A stretch of DNA of 7,527 nt from Streptosporangiaceae bacterium. GTDB taxonomy: Bacteria > Actinomycetota > Actinomycetes > Streptosporangiales > Streptosporangiaceae. The stretch's first letter is position 1. Each line of letters opens with the position of its first letter. Positions 1 to 5,501 of this stretch are shown here, one piece after another. Under the pieces are notes generated by a model. The model was given only the letters and a program-made list of their open reading frames with translations, made no database searches and was not told the origin of the DNA. The stretch lies in assembly GCA_030043395.1 (NCBI GenBank), contig JASHXW010000460.1:1-7527 (forward strand). Reading direction: 5' to 3'. Position numbers and translations under genes: made by a program.

Positions 1-2355
1 GAGCGCGGCAGCCGAGATGATGATGATGTAGTGGAAATCCTTGATCGTGATGCCGTGGTTGATGCCGTCTCGCATCAGCCAAGGCAGCGCGATCCCGGCG
101 ATGGCGTCCAGGCCGTCCAGGATCAGCCCGGCGACGAGCGCGACTGCGAACGGCTTCAGCAGCTTGCGCAGGGAGAAGTGCGGGTCGGCCGCGCGGGTCA
201 GCTCGCGGCCGACGTTTGGCTTGTCGTTGGCTGCTGGCAGGGCGGCGACCTTGGCGAGCAGCTCGGGGGTCGCCGGGATCCCGGCGAGCATCCCGCTGTC
301 ATGGCCGCCGATCCCGCCTCGGCCGGCAACCATCCCGCGGCCACGCCCGCCACCGCCCGTGAAGCCGCCGCGTCCGATGGCGGAACCGGTCTGCCCGGTG
401 AGCGCGCCCCCGGCGCCAGGCGATCCAGCTGCGGTGACGGCTGCGCCGGCCGCGGCTTGCGCCGGCCACAGGCTCGGGGTAGTGCCCGGCGAGTCGCTTG
501 AGGCGGCAGGCACGTGGCCATTGCCGGCAGGGGAGCCGTTGCTGGCGGCTGAGTCGAGCTGGTTCTCGTAGAACGCGAGCTCGCCTGCGTCGACGCCCTC
601 GGCATCGTCGCCTGGCCCAGAGAGCAGCAGCCGGTACATCGGGCAGCGCGTTGAGAGCTCCTCGTGCGTGCCGAGGTCCACCAGCCGGCCAGCGTCGAGC
701 ACGGCGATCTTGTCGGCGAGTTGCAGCGTCGAGCGCCGGTGCGCGATCAGCAGCGTGGTCCGGCCGGCCATCACGCGCCGCAGCGTTTCGTGGATCTGCG
801 CCTCGACGCGCGGGTCGATCGCCGACGTCGCGTCGTCCAGGACCAGGATCGCCGGGTCCGTGATCAGGGCCCTGGCCAGGGCGACCCGCTGGCGCTGGCC
901 GCCGGACAGCGTGAGGCCCTGCTCGCCGATCACGGTGCCGTAGCCATCGGGCAGGGCGAGGATGAACTCCTCCGCCTCAGCGGCGCGGGCAGCGGCGGTG
1001 ATCTGCTCGAACGTCGCGTCCGGCCGGCCGTAGGCGATATTGGCCCTGATCGAGTCGGAGAAGAGGAAGCTGTCTTCCATCACCAGCCCGATCGCGGCCC
1101 GCAGCGAGTCCAGTGTCACGTCCCGCACGTCGTGACCTCCGATTCGCACCGAGCCGGCGTTCACGTCGTAGAAACGGGGCAGTAGCAGCGAGATCGTCGA
1201 CTTGCCCGATCCTGACGTGCCAACTACCGCGAGCGTCTCGCCGGGCTGGACCTGCAGCGAGAGGCCGCGCAGGACCGGCTCGGATGGCAAGTAGCCGAAT
1301 GTCACGTCAGCGAGCTCGACCTCGCTGGCCCCCGCTGGCAGGGCGATCGCTCCGCGCTTCTCGGTCAGCACCGGCTTGGAGTCGATGACCTCGTAGACCC
1401 GGATCACGCTGGCGCGCGCCTCCTGGCCGATCGTCATCAGGCTGGTCAGCGCCCGCACCGGGCCGACAAGCTGCGCGATGTAGGAGGAGAACGCCAGGAA
1501 GGTGCCGAGGTTGATCTCGCCGTGGATCGCCAGCCAGCCGCCGAAGCAGAGCACGCCGACCTGCCCAAGCGCGGGCACGGCCTGCAGCGACGGGTTGTAC
1601 CGGGCCGCGAGCCTGACCACACGCACCCGGGCCGCGTAGAGCAGCTTGCTCGCGCGGTCCAGCCGGTCGACCTCCTGATCCTCCTGGCCGAAACCCTTGA
1701 CCACCCGGACGCCGGTGACGGCGCCCTCGACGTCGCCGGCGACGTTAGCGGCGTGCTGCTGCGCGTCCCAGCTCGCCGGGAACAGCTTGTTCCGCGCGGC
1801 GATCGAGATGATGAACAGCGCAGGGCCCACCAGCAGGCCGACGACTGTCAGCACCGGCGACAGGATCGCCATGGCGATGAGCGACCCCGCGAACAGCACT
1901 ACGTTGCCGAGCAGCATCGGGCTGATCTGCAGGAGCTGCTGGACCATGTTCACGTCGGAGATGGACCGGCTCACGATCTGGCCGGTGTGCAGCTGGTCCT
2001 GCCGGGCGCCGTCGAGCCTGGACAGCGAGGCGAACATCTCGGTGCGCATGTCGTGCTGCACGTCAAGCGAGAGGCGCCCGCCCAGGTAGCGGCGGACGTA
2101 GGTGCCGCCGAAGCTCAGTACCGCAGCGATGACGAGCGCGAGAGCGCCAATCCAGATCGGCTGGCGGTGGGCGAGGATGGCGTCGTTGACGATGTCACGC
2201 TGGATCAGCGGGATGGCGATGGCCACCAGGGTGGCCAGCAGCGAGCCGGCCAGCGCGAAGACGACCAGCCTCGGATAGCGCCAGCAGTAACCGACAAGAC
2301 GGCGCAGCCAGCGCTTGTTCGGGTCTGCTGGAGTTATCCGGCGCTTCAAGGGCAC
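1..2355 (-). CDS. Tandem (fused) ABC exporter, N-terminal 785 residues; 3' end outside window
   Basis: This is a type IV (ABCB-like) exporter half followed by the start of a second half. TM helices lie near residues 31-52, 66-85, 146-165, 166-186, 262-283 and 286-305. The NBD (about 345-575) shows Walker A GTSGSGKST (379-387), Q-loop position E427, signature LSGGQ (483-487), Walker B ILVLDD (503-508) and H-loop H539. Residues 586-700 form a Gly/Ser/Ala/Pro-rich linker, and a new TM starts at about 736-762. The frame stays open to the window edge, so the full protein is probably TMD-NBD-TMD-NBD, like actinobacterial fused pumps such as Rv0194 of M. tuberculosis. D508 replaces the catalytic Glu, which suggests a degenerate ATP site as in heterodimeric exporters. 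The substrate is unknown; drug or lipid export is inferred. An in-frame TAA at 2413-2415 limits the N-terminus. GTG at 2355 is chosen, but TTG at 2349 has GGAG five bases upstream and is an equal candidate. Confidence 0.93.
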   Translation of the reverse strand, partial: MPLKRRITPADPNKRWLRRLVGYCWRYPRLVVFALAGSLLATLVAIAIPLIQRDIVNDAILAHRQPIWIGALALVIAAVLSFGGTYVRRYLGGRLSLDVQHDMRTEMFASLSRLDGARQDQLHTGQIVSRSISDVNMVQQLLQISPMLLGNVVLFAGSLIAMAILSPVLTVVGLLVGPALFIISIAARNKLFPASWDAQQHAANVAGDVEGAVTGVRVVKGFGQEDQEVDRLDRASKLLYAARVRVVRLAARYNPSLQAVPALGQVGVLCFGGWLAIHGEINLGTFLAFSSYIAQLVGPVRALTSLMTIGQEARASVIRVYEVIDSKPVLTEKRGAIALPAGASEVELADVTFGYLPSEPVLRGLSLQVQPGETLAVVGTSGSGKSTISLLLPRFYDVNAGSVRIGGHDVRDVTLDSLRAAIGLVMEDSFLFSDSIRANIAYGRPDATFEQITAAARAAEAEEFILALPDGYGTVIGEQGLTLSGGQRQRVALARALITDPAILVLDDATSAIDPRVEAQIHETLRRVMAGRTTLLIAHRRSTLQLADKIAVLDAGRLVDLGTHEELSTRCPMYRLLLSGPGDDAEGVDAGELAFYENQLDSAASNGSPAGNGHVPAASSDSPGTTPSLWPAQAAAGAAVTAAGSPGAGGALTGQTGSAIGRGGFTGGGGRGRGMVAGRGGIGGHDSGMLAGIPATPELLAKVAALPAANDKPNVGRELTRAADPHFSLRKLLKPFAVALVAGLILDGLDAIAGIALPWLMRDGINHGITIKDFHYIIIISAAAL

Positions 2356-2419
2356 TCCGCGAGGCGGGCACGGCGGCTTCCGGCCATGCTGTGGCAAGCG
2401 TTCATTCGTTCGTTAGCCT

Positions 2420-2446
2420 AACAAAACTTGCCGCAGATTCGTTCCC
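2420..2446 (-). promoter_or_regulatory. Possible ECF-sigma-type promoter of the ABC exporter gene
   Basis: Reading the minus strand, GGGAAC (2446-2441) is followed by an 18-base spacer and GTT (2422-2420). This resembles actinobacterial ECF promoters; the SigR type is GGGAAT-N18-GTT. It lies downstream of the terminator of the preceding operon and about 65 bases upstream of the GTG start, so the geometry fits an independent promoter. The motif is short and can arise by chance. No good SigA-type -35/-10 pair was seen here. Confidence 0.25.
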
Positions 2447-2520
2447 GCACGCGCTGGTCTGGCTCCCCGCGAGTCATGGATGTCGCTGTCCGCTGGCCGG
2501 GCGCTGGGTTCCGGCCGAGC

Positions 2521-2562
2521 AAGAAGAACGCGCGGCGCGGAGCTCACGCTCCGCGCCGCGCG
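2521..2562 (-). terminator. Rho-independent terminator of the VKOR operon
   Basis: A perfect 15-bp inverted repeat (2529-2543 with 2548-2562) encloses a 4-base loop. In the minus-strand transcript it is followed directly by UUCUUCUU (2528-2521). It begins 20 bases after the TAA of the last operon gene. The plus-strand side has no T tract, so it acts in one direction. It should separate the disulfide operon from the ABC gene downstream. Confidence 0.85.
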
Positions 2563-2582
2563 CCTGGACGATGACACTGGCC

Positions 2583-3467
2583 TTACAGCTTCGCCTCGAT
2601 GCTGGGGATCGGCTTGGCCGTGCAGACCGAGGACGGAGCGTTGTTCGTCATCCTGCACATGGCCGCGGTCAGGTAGTTGGCCGCGCCGAGGACGTTCTTG
2701 GCGACCGTGCTGTTCGGGTTGTGGAGATCGCTGGCAACCTCAGCCCAGGTCAGGCCGTGCAGGATCTGCGGATCGTATGGCGGGCCAGTCAGCGCGGCCT
2801 TGTTGCCGAAGTCGATGAACGGGAAGGCCTCGCTGCCGTTGTCGTACTTCTTCCACAGGGCGCTCTCCGCCGCGGTGGTGGGCTGGAGGGTCACGCCATT
2901 GTTCACCAGGCCCACGTTCTCGATCGGCTTGAAGGTCAGGTACTTGCTCGTGTACTTCTGGTTCAGGAAGCTCAGCGTCGGGGTGTTCGGGTAGACGTCG
3001 GTTGACGAGGAGTGGATCCCCCTGAGCGGAAGGCCGAGCGTGCCGAACCTGCTCAGCGCGACCGCCATCGCCCAGCGCGTCGCGGCGCAGTAAGGGCAGT
3101 ACTCGGCGCCGATGAACAGCATCTCCGGCTTGCCGTTCAATGTGAGCGGCTTGGCGCCGTTGATCCCCTTCAGCGGTAGGTCGCTCAGCGACGGTATCGC
3201 GCCAGTGCCGACCGCCGAGAGCGTGCTAGCCGGCACGCCGGTGATGTCGGAAGCCACCGAGGCCGGCAGCGTGCCGCTGGGGAGGGCCTTGCCTGGCTTG
3301 TCGAGGCTCTTGATGACGATCAGGCCGACGACCACCACGATGACCAGGCCGATTGCACCCGAGATCATGAATAGCCGGCGGCGCTGCTCGGCCTTCCTGG
3401 CAGCGGCTTGCTGCGCGGCGATGCGCTCGCGCGCGCTCCGTGCCCTGTTGCGTTCTGCCTTGCCCAT
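2583..3467 (-). CDS. Membrane-anchored CPYC thioredoxin-like protein A (DUF929-like)
   Basis: This 294-residue protein has a charged Arg/Lys/Ala-rich cytoplasmic N-terminus (1-30), one TM anchor (about 31-53) and an extracytoplasmic domain. The domain carries [10 protein letters not shown] (C124, C127) after a hydrophobic strand, as in thioredoxin-fold redox proteins. The later FPFIDFGN (P216) looks like the cis-Pro loop. A second pair, C271 and C282 (CX10C), sits near the C-terminus. I assign it to the DUF929 family from the CPYC context and the conserved [15 protein letters not shown] block; its exact reaction is not established. The neighbouring VKOR suggests it is a thiol oxidase or isomerase recycled by VKOR, the DsbA role. 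It is a close paralogue of the first operon gene, so a duplication is likely. It starts 48 bases after the VKOR stop. Its ribosome site is weak (GAGCGGGA, 3 bases from ATG). It ends just before a strong terminator. Confidence 0.9.
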   Translation of the reverse strand: MGKAERNRARSARERIAAQQAAARKAEQRRRLFMISGAIGLVIVVVVGLIVIKSLDKPGKALPSGTLPASVASDITGVPASTLSAVGTGAIPSLSDLPLKGINGAKPLTLNGKPEMLFIGAEYCPYCAATRWAMAVALSRFGTLGLPLRGIHSSSTDVYPNTPTLSFLNQKYTSKYLTFKPIENVGLVNNGVTLQPTTAAESALWKKYDNGSEAFPFIDFGNKAALTGPPYDPQILHGLTWAEVASDLHNPNSTVAKNVLGAANYLTAAMCRMTNNAPSSVCTAKPIPSIEAKL

Positions 3468-3497
3468 CTGTCCCGCTCTGCCTCTTTCCGATGTACC

Positions 3498-3516
3498 GCC
3501 TGGGTGTCAGCCAGGC
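3498..3516 (-). repeat. Small intercistronic hairpin after VKOR stop
   Basis: GCCTGG (3498-3503) and CCAGGC (3511-3516) form a 6-bp stem with a 7-base loop. It overlaps the last base of the VKOR TAG stop and lies in the 48-base gap before the next gene. There is no U tract after it in the transcript, so it is not a standard terminator. It could tune expression or stability of the third gene, but a chance origin is possible. Confidence 0.35.
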
Positions 3517-4145
3517 TAGCGCTTGTCAGGTATTGCTCTCACACCGAAGAACGCGGCACTGCCGACGACCAGCGCGAACAGCACGAATGTCAGTAGGTGC
3601 ACGCCCGTGCAGAACAGGCAGATCGCGTTGATCCGGAACAGCTCGGCCCAGACCAGGTAGAGCACCAGCAGCATGCCGACGATTACCGACACCAGGCGAA
3701 CCCAGTGCACGACCGGCCATGGCGCGCGCCAGCCCCAGCGAGAGTTGATGACCACCATGAAGATGTAAAAGGCCAGGCCAGCCACTGATACTGGAACGCT
3801 CCACGACACAGGGCCCGCAGGCAGCCATGACCAGGCACTGGTCGTCACCTTCAGGCAGTTGATGGTGGAGTTTTCCGGGCATACGAAGGTCGGCTTCGTG
3901 CTGAAGTGCTCGACGGTCAGGTAGATCGAGTCCGCCAGCCCGAGCACCGAGACGACCAGGGTCGCGAACGGCAGGCCGCCTCCGCACCAGTCCACGGCAG
4001 CTCGCCAGGCCCTGGTGATCGGGGACGACCGGGACGTGCTGGCCGGCGGTGGTGGCGCGCCCTTGCCGGCCTTGGCCGTGCTGGCCTTGGCGGGCGTCCC
4101 CTTGCCGGCTGAGCTGGTCTTGCTAGGCGTTTGCCGTGTTGCCAT
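3516..4145 (-). CDS. Vitamin K epoxide reductase (VKOR) family protein, disulfide-forming membrane oxidase
   Basis: Bacterial VKOR oxidises a periplasmic or extracytoplasmic thiol protein (DsbA-like) and passes electrons to membrane quinone. It replaces DsbB in actinobacteria. This 209-residue protein has a Lys/Pro/Ala/Ser/Thr-rich cytoplasmic tail (1-45). TM helices lie near 59-80, 114-134, 147-169 and 176-199. All four catalytic cysteines are present: the loop pair C89 and C97 (CX7C, same spacing as human C43/C51) and the CLFC pair C176/C179 at the start of the last helix. S103 sits six residues after C97, matching the conserved Ser/Thr of the family. An extra C54 precedes TM1. ATG at 4145 overlaps the upstream stop as TGATG and has AGGAG seven bases before it, so translation is probably coupled. 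It is flanked on both sides by CPYC proteins, its likely redox partners. No fused thioredoxin domain is present. Confidence 0.95.
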   Translation of the reverse strand: MATRQTPSKTSSAGKGTPAKASTAKAGKGAPPPPASTSRSSPITRAWRAAVDWCGGGLPFATLVVSVLGLADSIYLTVEHFSTKPTFVCPENSTINCLKVTTSAWSWLPAGPVSWSVPVSVAGLAFYIFMVVINSRWGWRAPWPVVHWVRLVSVIVGMLLVLYLVWAELFRINAICLFCTGVHLLTFVLFALVVGSAAFFGVRAIPDKR

Positions 4146-5095
4146 CAGATGCTCCTGCTTACCGAGGTGACGCCCGTTGACCTGCAGACATTGCCCGGCT
4201 TGTTATTCGTGATCTTGCAGATCGCGGCCGTGATGCGATTCGCGGTGGCGTCGATCGCCCGCCCGGCAGCGCTGCTAGCCGGATGGGCGAGGTCGGCGCC
4301 GATCTGCTGCCAGCTCAAGCCGGCCAGCAATCCAGGATCGTAGCTTGCCCCGATGATGACGTACCTATTACCGATGTCAACGAAGGGGAACGAGCCGCTA
4401 TCTTGCGAGCTCGGCACGTACGGCGGCGCGTCGTACTTCTTCATCAGCGTCTTGTCCAGCGCCGTCAGCGGCTGCAGCGCGGTCTCGTCAACGGTCGCGG
4501 CCTCGGTGCTCGTGAAGACCAGGTACTTGCTCGTGTAGGTCGCCTTGTCAAAGCTCAGGGTTGGCGTGCTCGGGTACACGTCGGAGCTGCTCGAGTGGAT
4601 GAGCTGGAGCCCGGAGAAGGTCCCGAACCGGCTCAGCGCCGTCGCGAGCGCCCAGCGCTCGGCTGCGCAGTAGGGGCAGTACTCAGCTCCGACGAAGACG
4701 ACCTGCGGCTTGCCGCCGCTTCTTAGCACCGCGCCAGCGTGCCTGACGGTCTGCACCGCGTTGGGGTAGATGCCGCCCGGAGCCGGATAGGCAGGTCCGG
4801 CCCCGGCCGTGTCGAACGCCGAAGCTGGGACGCTGGCGAGGTCGTTGCCCACGGTCGCGACCACGCTCGCTGCGACGTTGGTGGCGGTCTTGGTCGCGGC
4901 GGGCTTGCTCCCGGCAGACGGGGGCGACGGCTTGCCTCCCAGCTTGATGACCACGAAGGCGACGACCACTGCGAGCACCACCACGACTGCCGTGATCGCG
5001 ACCAGGTTTCGCCTGCGGGCCTGGGCTTTCGCGGCCGCGAGCCGGCTAGCAGTCTGCGCCGAGTCCTGCTGCCGGGACCAGTCCGACTCGCCCAT
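4145..5095 (-). CDS. Membrane-anchored CPYC thioredoxin-like protein B (DUF929-like)
   Basis: This is the first gene of the operon (316 residues), a paralogue of the protein encoded downstream of VKOR. It has a short basic cytoplasmic N-terminus (1-30), a TM anchor (31-51), an Ala/Pro/Ser/Lys-rich stalk (about 52-75) and a redox domain. That domain carries [10 protein letters not shown] (C140, C143), the block [15 protein letters not shown], and the probable cis-Pro loop FPFVDIGN (P237). The C-terminal CX10C pair (C293, C304) is conserved with its paralogue. The CPYC motif and coupling to VKOR suggest an extracytoplasmic thiol oxidase; this is inference, because DUF929 proteins lack a settled function. 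It differs from the paralogue by a longer linker, and by an insert around residues 222-234 before the cis-Pro loop. ATG at 5095 has AAGGCAGG with a 6-base spacer. The TGA stop overlaps the VKOR ATG by one base. Confidence 0.9.
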   Translation of the reverse strand: MGESDWSRQQDSAQTASRLAAAKAQARRRNLVAITAVVVVLAVVVAFVVIKLGGKPSPPSAGSKPAATKTATNVAASVVATVGNDLASVPASAFDTAGAGPAYPAPGGIYPNAVQTVRHAGAVLRSGGKPQVVFVGAEYCPYCAAERWALATALSRFGTFSGLQLIHSSSSDVYPSTPTLSFDKATYTSKYLVFTSTEAATVDETALQPLTALDKTLMKKYDAPPYVPSSQDSGSFPFVDIGNRYVIIGASYDPGLLAGLSWQQIGADLAHPASSAAGRAIDATANRITAAICKITNNKPGNVCRSTGVTSVSRSI

Positions 5096-5101
5096 TACTG
5101 A

Positions 5102-5109
5102 CCTGCCTT
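5102..5109 (-). promoter_or_regulatory. Ribosome binding site of the VKOR operon
   Basis: On the minus strand AAGGCAGG ends six bases before the ATG at 5095. It supports that start over in-frame alternatives further inside the gene. Confidence 0.6.
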
Positions 5110-5143
5110 ATGCGCGGAAATTCACCGGGGGCGCGTGCCGCAG

Positions 5144-5156
5144 CCAATGCTATTGG
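5144..5156 (-). promoter_or_regulatory. Palindrome over a possible -10 of the VKOR operon
   Basis: CCAAT-GCT-ATTGG is a perfect 5-bp inverted repeat, and with one bulged G it extends to 5141-5160. On the minus strand it contains TAGCAT (5152-5147), an acceptable -10 about 50 bases before the operon start. The -35 region 17 bases upstream (CGACGG) is poor. This could be a repressor or activator site on the promoter; the call is tentative. Confidence 0.3.
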
Positions 5157-5396
5157 GCTGACGCCAGTGCCGTCGCACACCAGGCAAGCTCGCCGTGGCG
5201 CGGTGCCTACCCTCGCAGCGCCACCTGAACACTGGCTGAAGGTCGCCTCTGCCGGAGCTAGGAGTTCGGCCGGCGGGAGAGAGGTGGGTCAAGTGCCCGG
5301 TTGATCGGCTAGCAGCCGATGCGGCGGGCTGCGGCGCTGCGTGGCACGGCTGGCGTGTCGTGGGATGGCTGGTCGGTTGGTTGCATGATGCCTTGT

Positions 5397-5418
5397 GTTC
5401 ATCGTTCGTTCATCTATG
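5397..5418 (+). promoter_or_regulatory. PHO box (PhoP operator) upstream of the phosphate transporter
   Basis: Two direct repeat units exactly 11 bases apart, GTTCATCGTTC and GTTCATCTATG, match the Streptomyces PHO box design. That design is 11-nt units whose first seven bases are near GTTCACC; each unit here matches 6 of 7. It lies about 85-105 bases before a gene for a phosphate:H+ symporter, which is the expected target of PhoR-PhoP. Two promoter readings are possible: TTGTGT (5393-5398) with TATGAG (5415-5420), spacer 16, or a weaker -10 TAGCTT at 5446-5451 with the box just upstream of the -35 position. Confidence 0.6.
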
Positions 5419-5441
5419 AGTCGAGTTTCAGACGCCTTGAA

Positions 5442-5474
5442 TCGATAGCTTGCGAGCGGCCGGCAGGCTATCGG
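5442..5474 (+). repeat. Inverted repeat / leader hairpin before the phosphate transporter
   Basis: CGATAGCTTGC (5443-5453) pairs with GCAGGCTATCG (5463-5473), with one wobble. A further wobble pair closes the base and the loop is 9 bases. It lies between the PHO box and the start codon, about 28 bases before the GTG, and has no T tract after it. It could be a structured 5' leader or a dimeric operator. Confidence 0.5.
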
Positions 5475-5501
5475 CGCTGAACTGCGAGGCGGGCTGCATT
5501 G

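Larger units (their letters stand above)
5096..5498. other. Divergent intergenic control region, no gene seen
   Basis: About 400 bases separate the divergent VKOR operon and phosphate transporter. Short open frames occur on both strands, but they lack ribosome sites and recognisable protein features. The right third holds a PHO-box-like repeat and a leader hairpin; the left end holds the operon promoter region. In between, a perfect 7-bp hairpin (ATCGGCT, AGC loop, AGCCGAT; 5304-5320) and G-rich stretches are the only structure I see. Confidence 0.6.

Noticed and set aside
664..1185. 173-codon open frame on the plus strand
   Set aside because: Antisense to the NBD of the ABC exporter; its His/Arg/Gly/Asp-rich composition is an artefact of GC-rich third positions.
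2400..2418. PHO-box-like sequence (GTTCATT ... GTTAGCC) near the ABC start
   Set aside because: It resembles the true box at 5397-5418, but the repeat spacing is 12 and not 11, the second unit fits poorly, and it faces away from the ABC gene.
1522..2421. 299-codon open frame on the plus strand
   Set aside because: It lies fully antisense to the ABC exporter, whose conserved motifs run unbroken on the minus strand. The product is rich in His/Asp/Gln/Arg with no recognisable domain, a usual shadow in high-GC DNA.
5110..5304. Short plus-strand open frame in the divergent region
   Set aside because: No ribosome site, no recognisable features, biased composition, and it would run through the promoter region of the VKOR operon.
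5304..5320. 7-bp hairpin as a terminator
   Set aside because: No gene ends here on either strand and there is no T tract; it is kept only as a note on the intergenic region.
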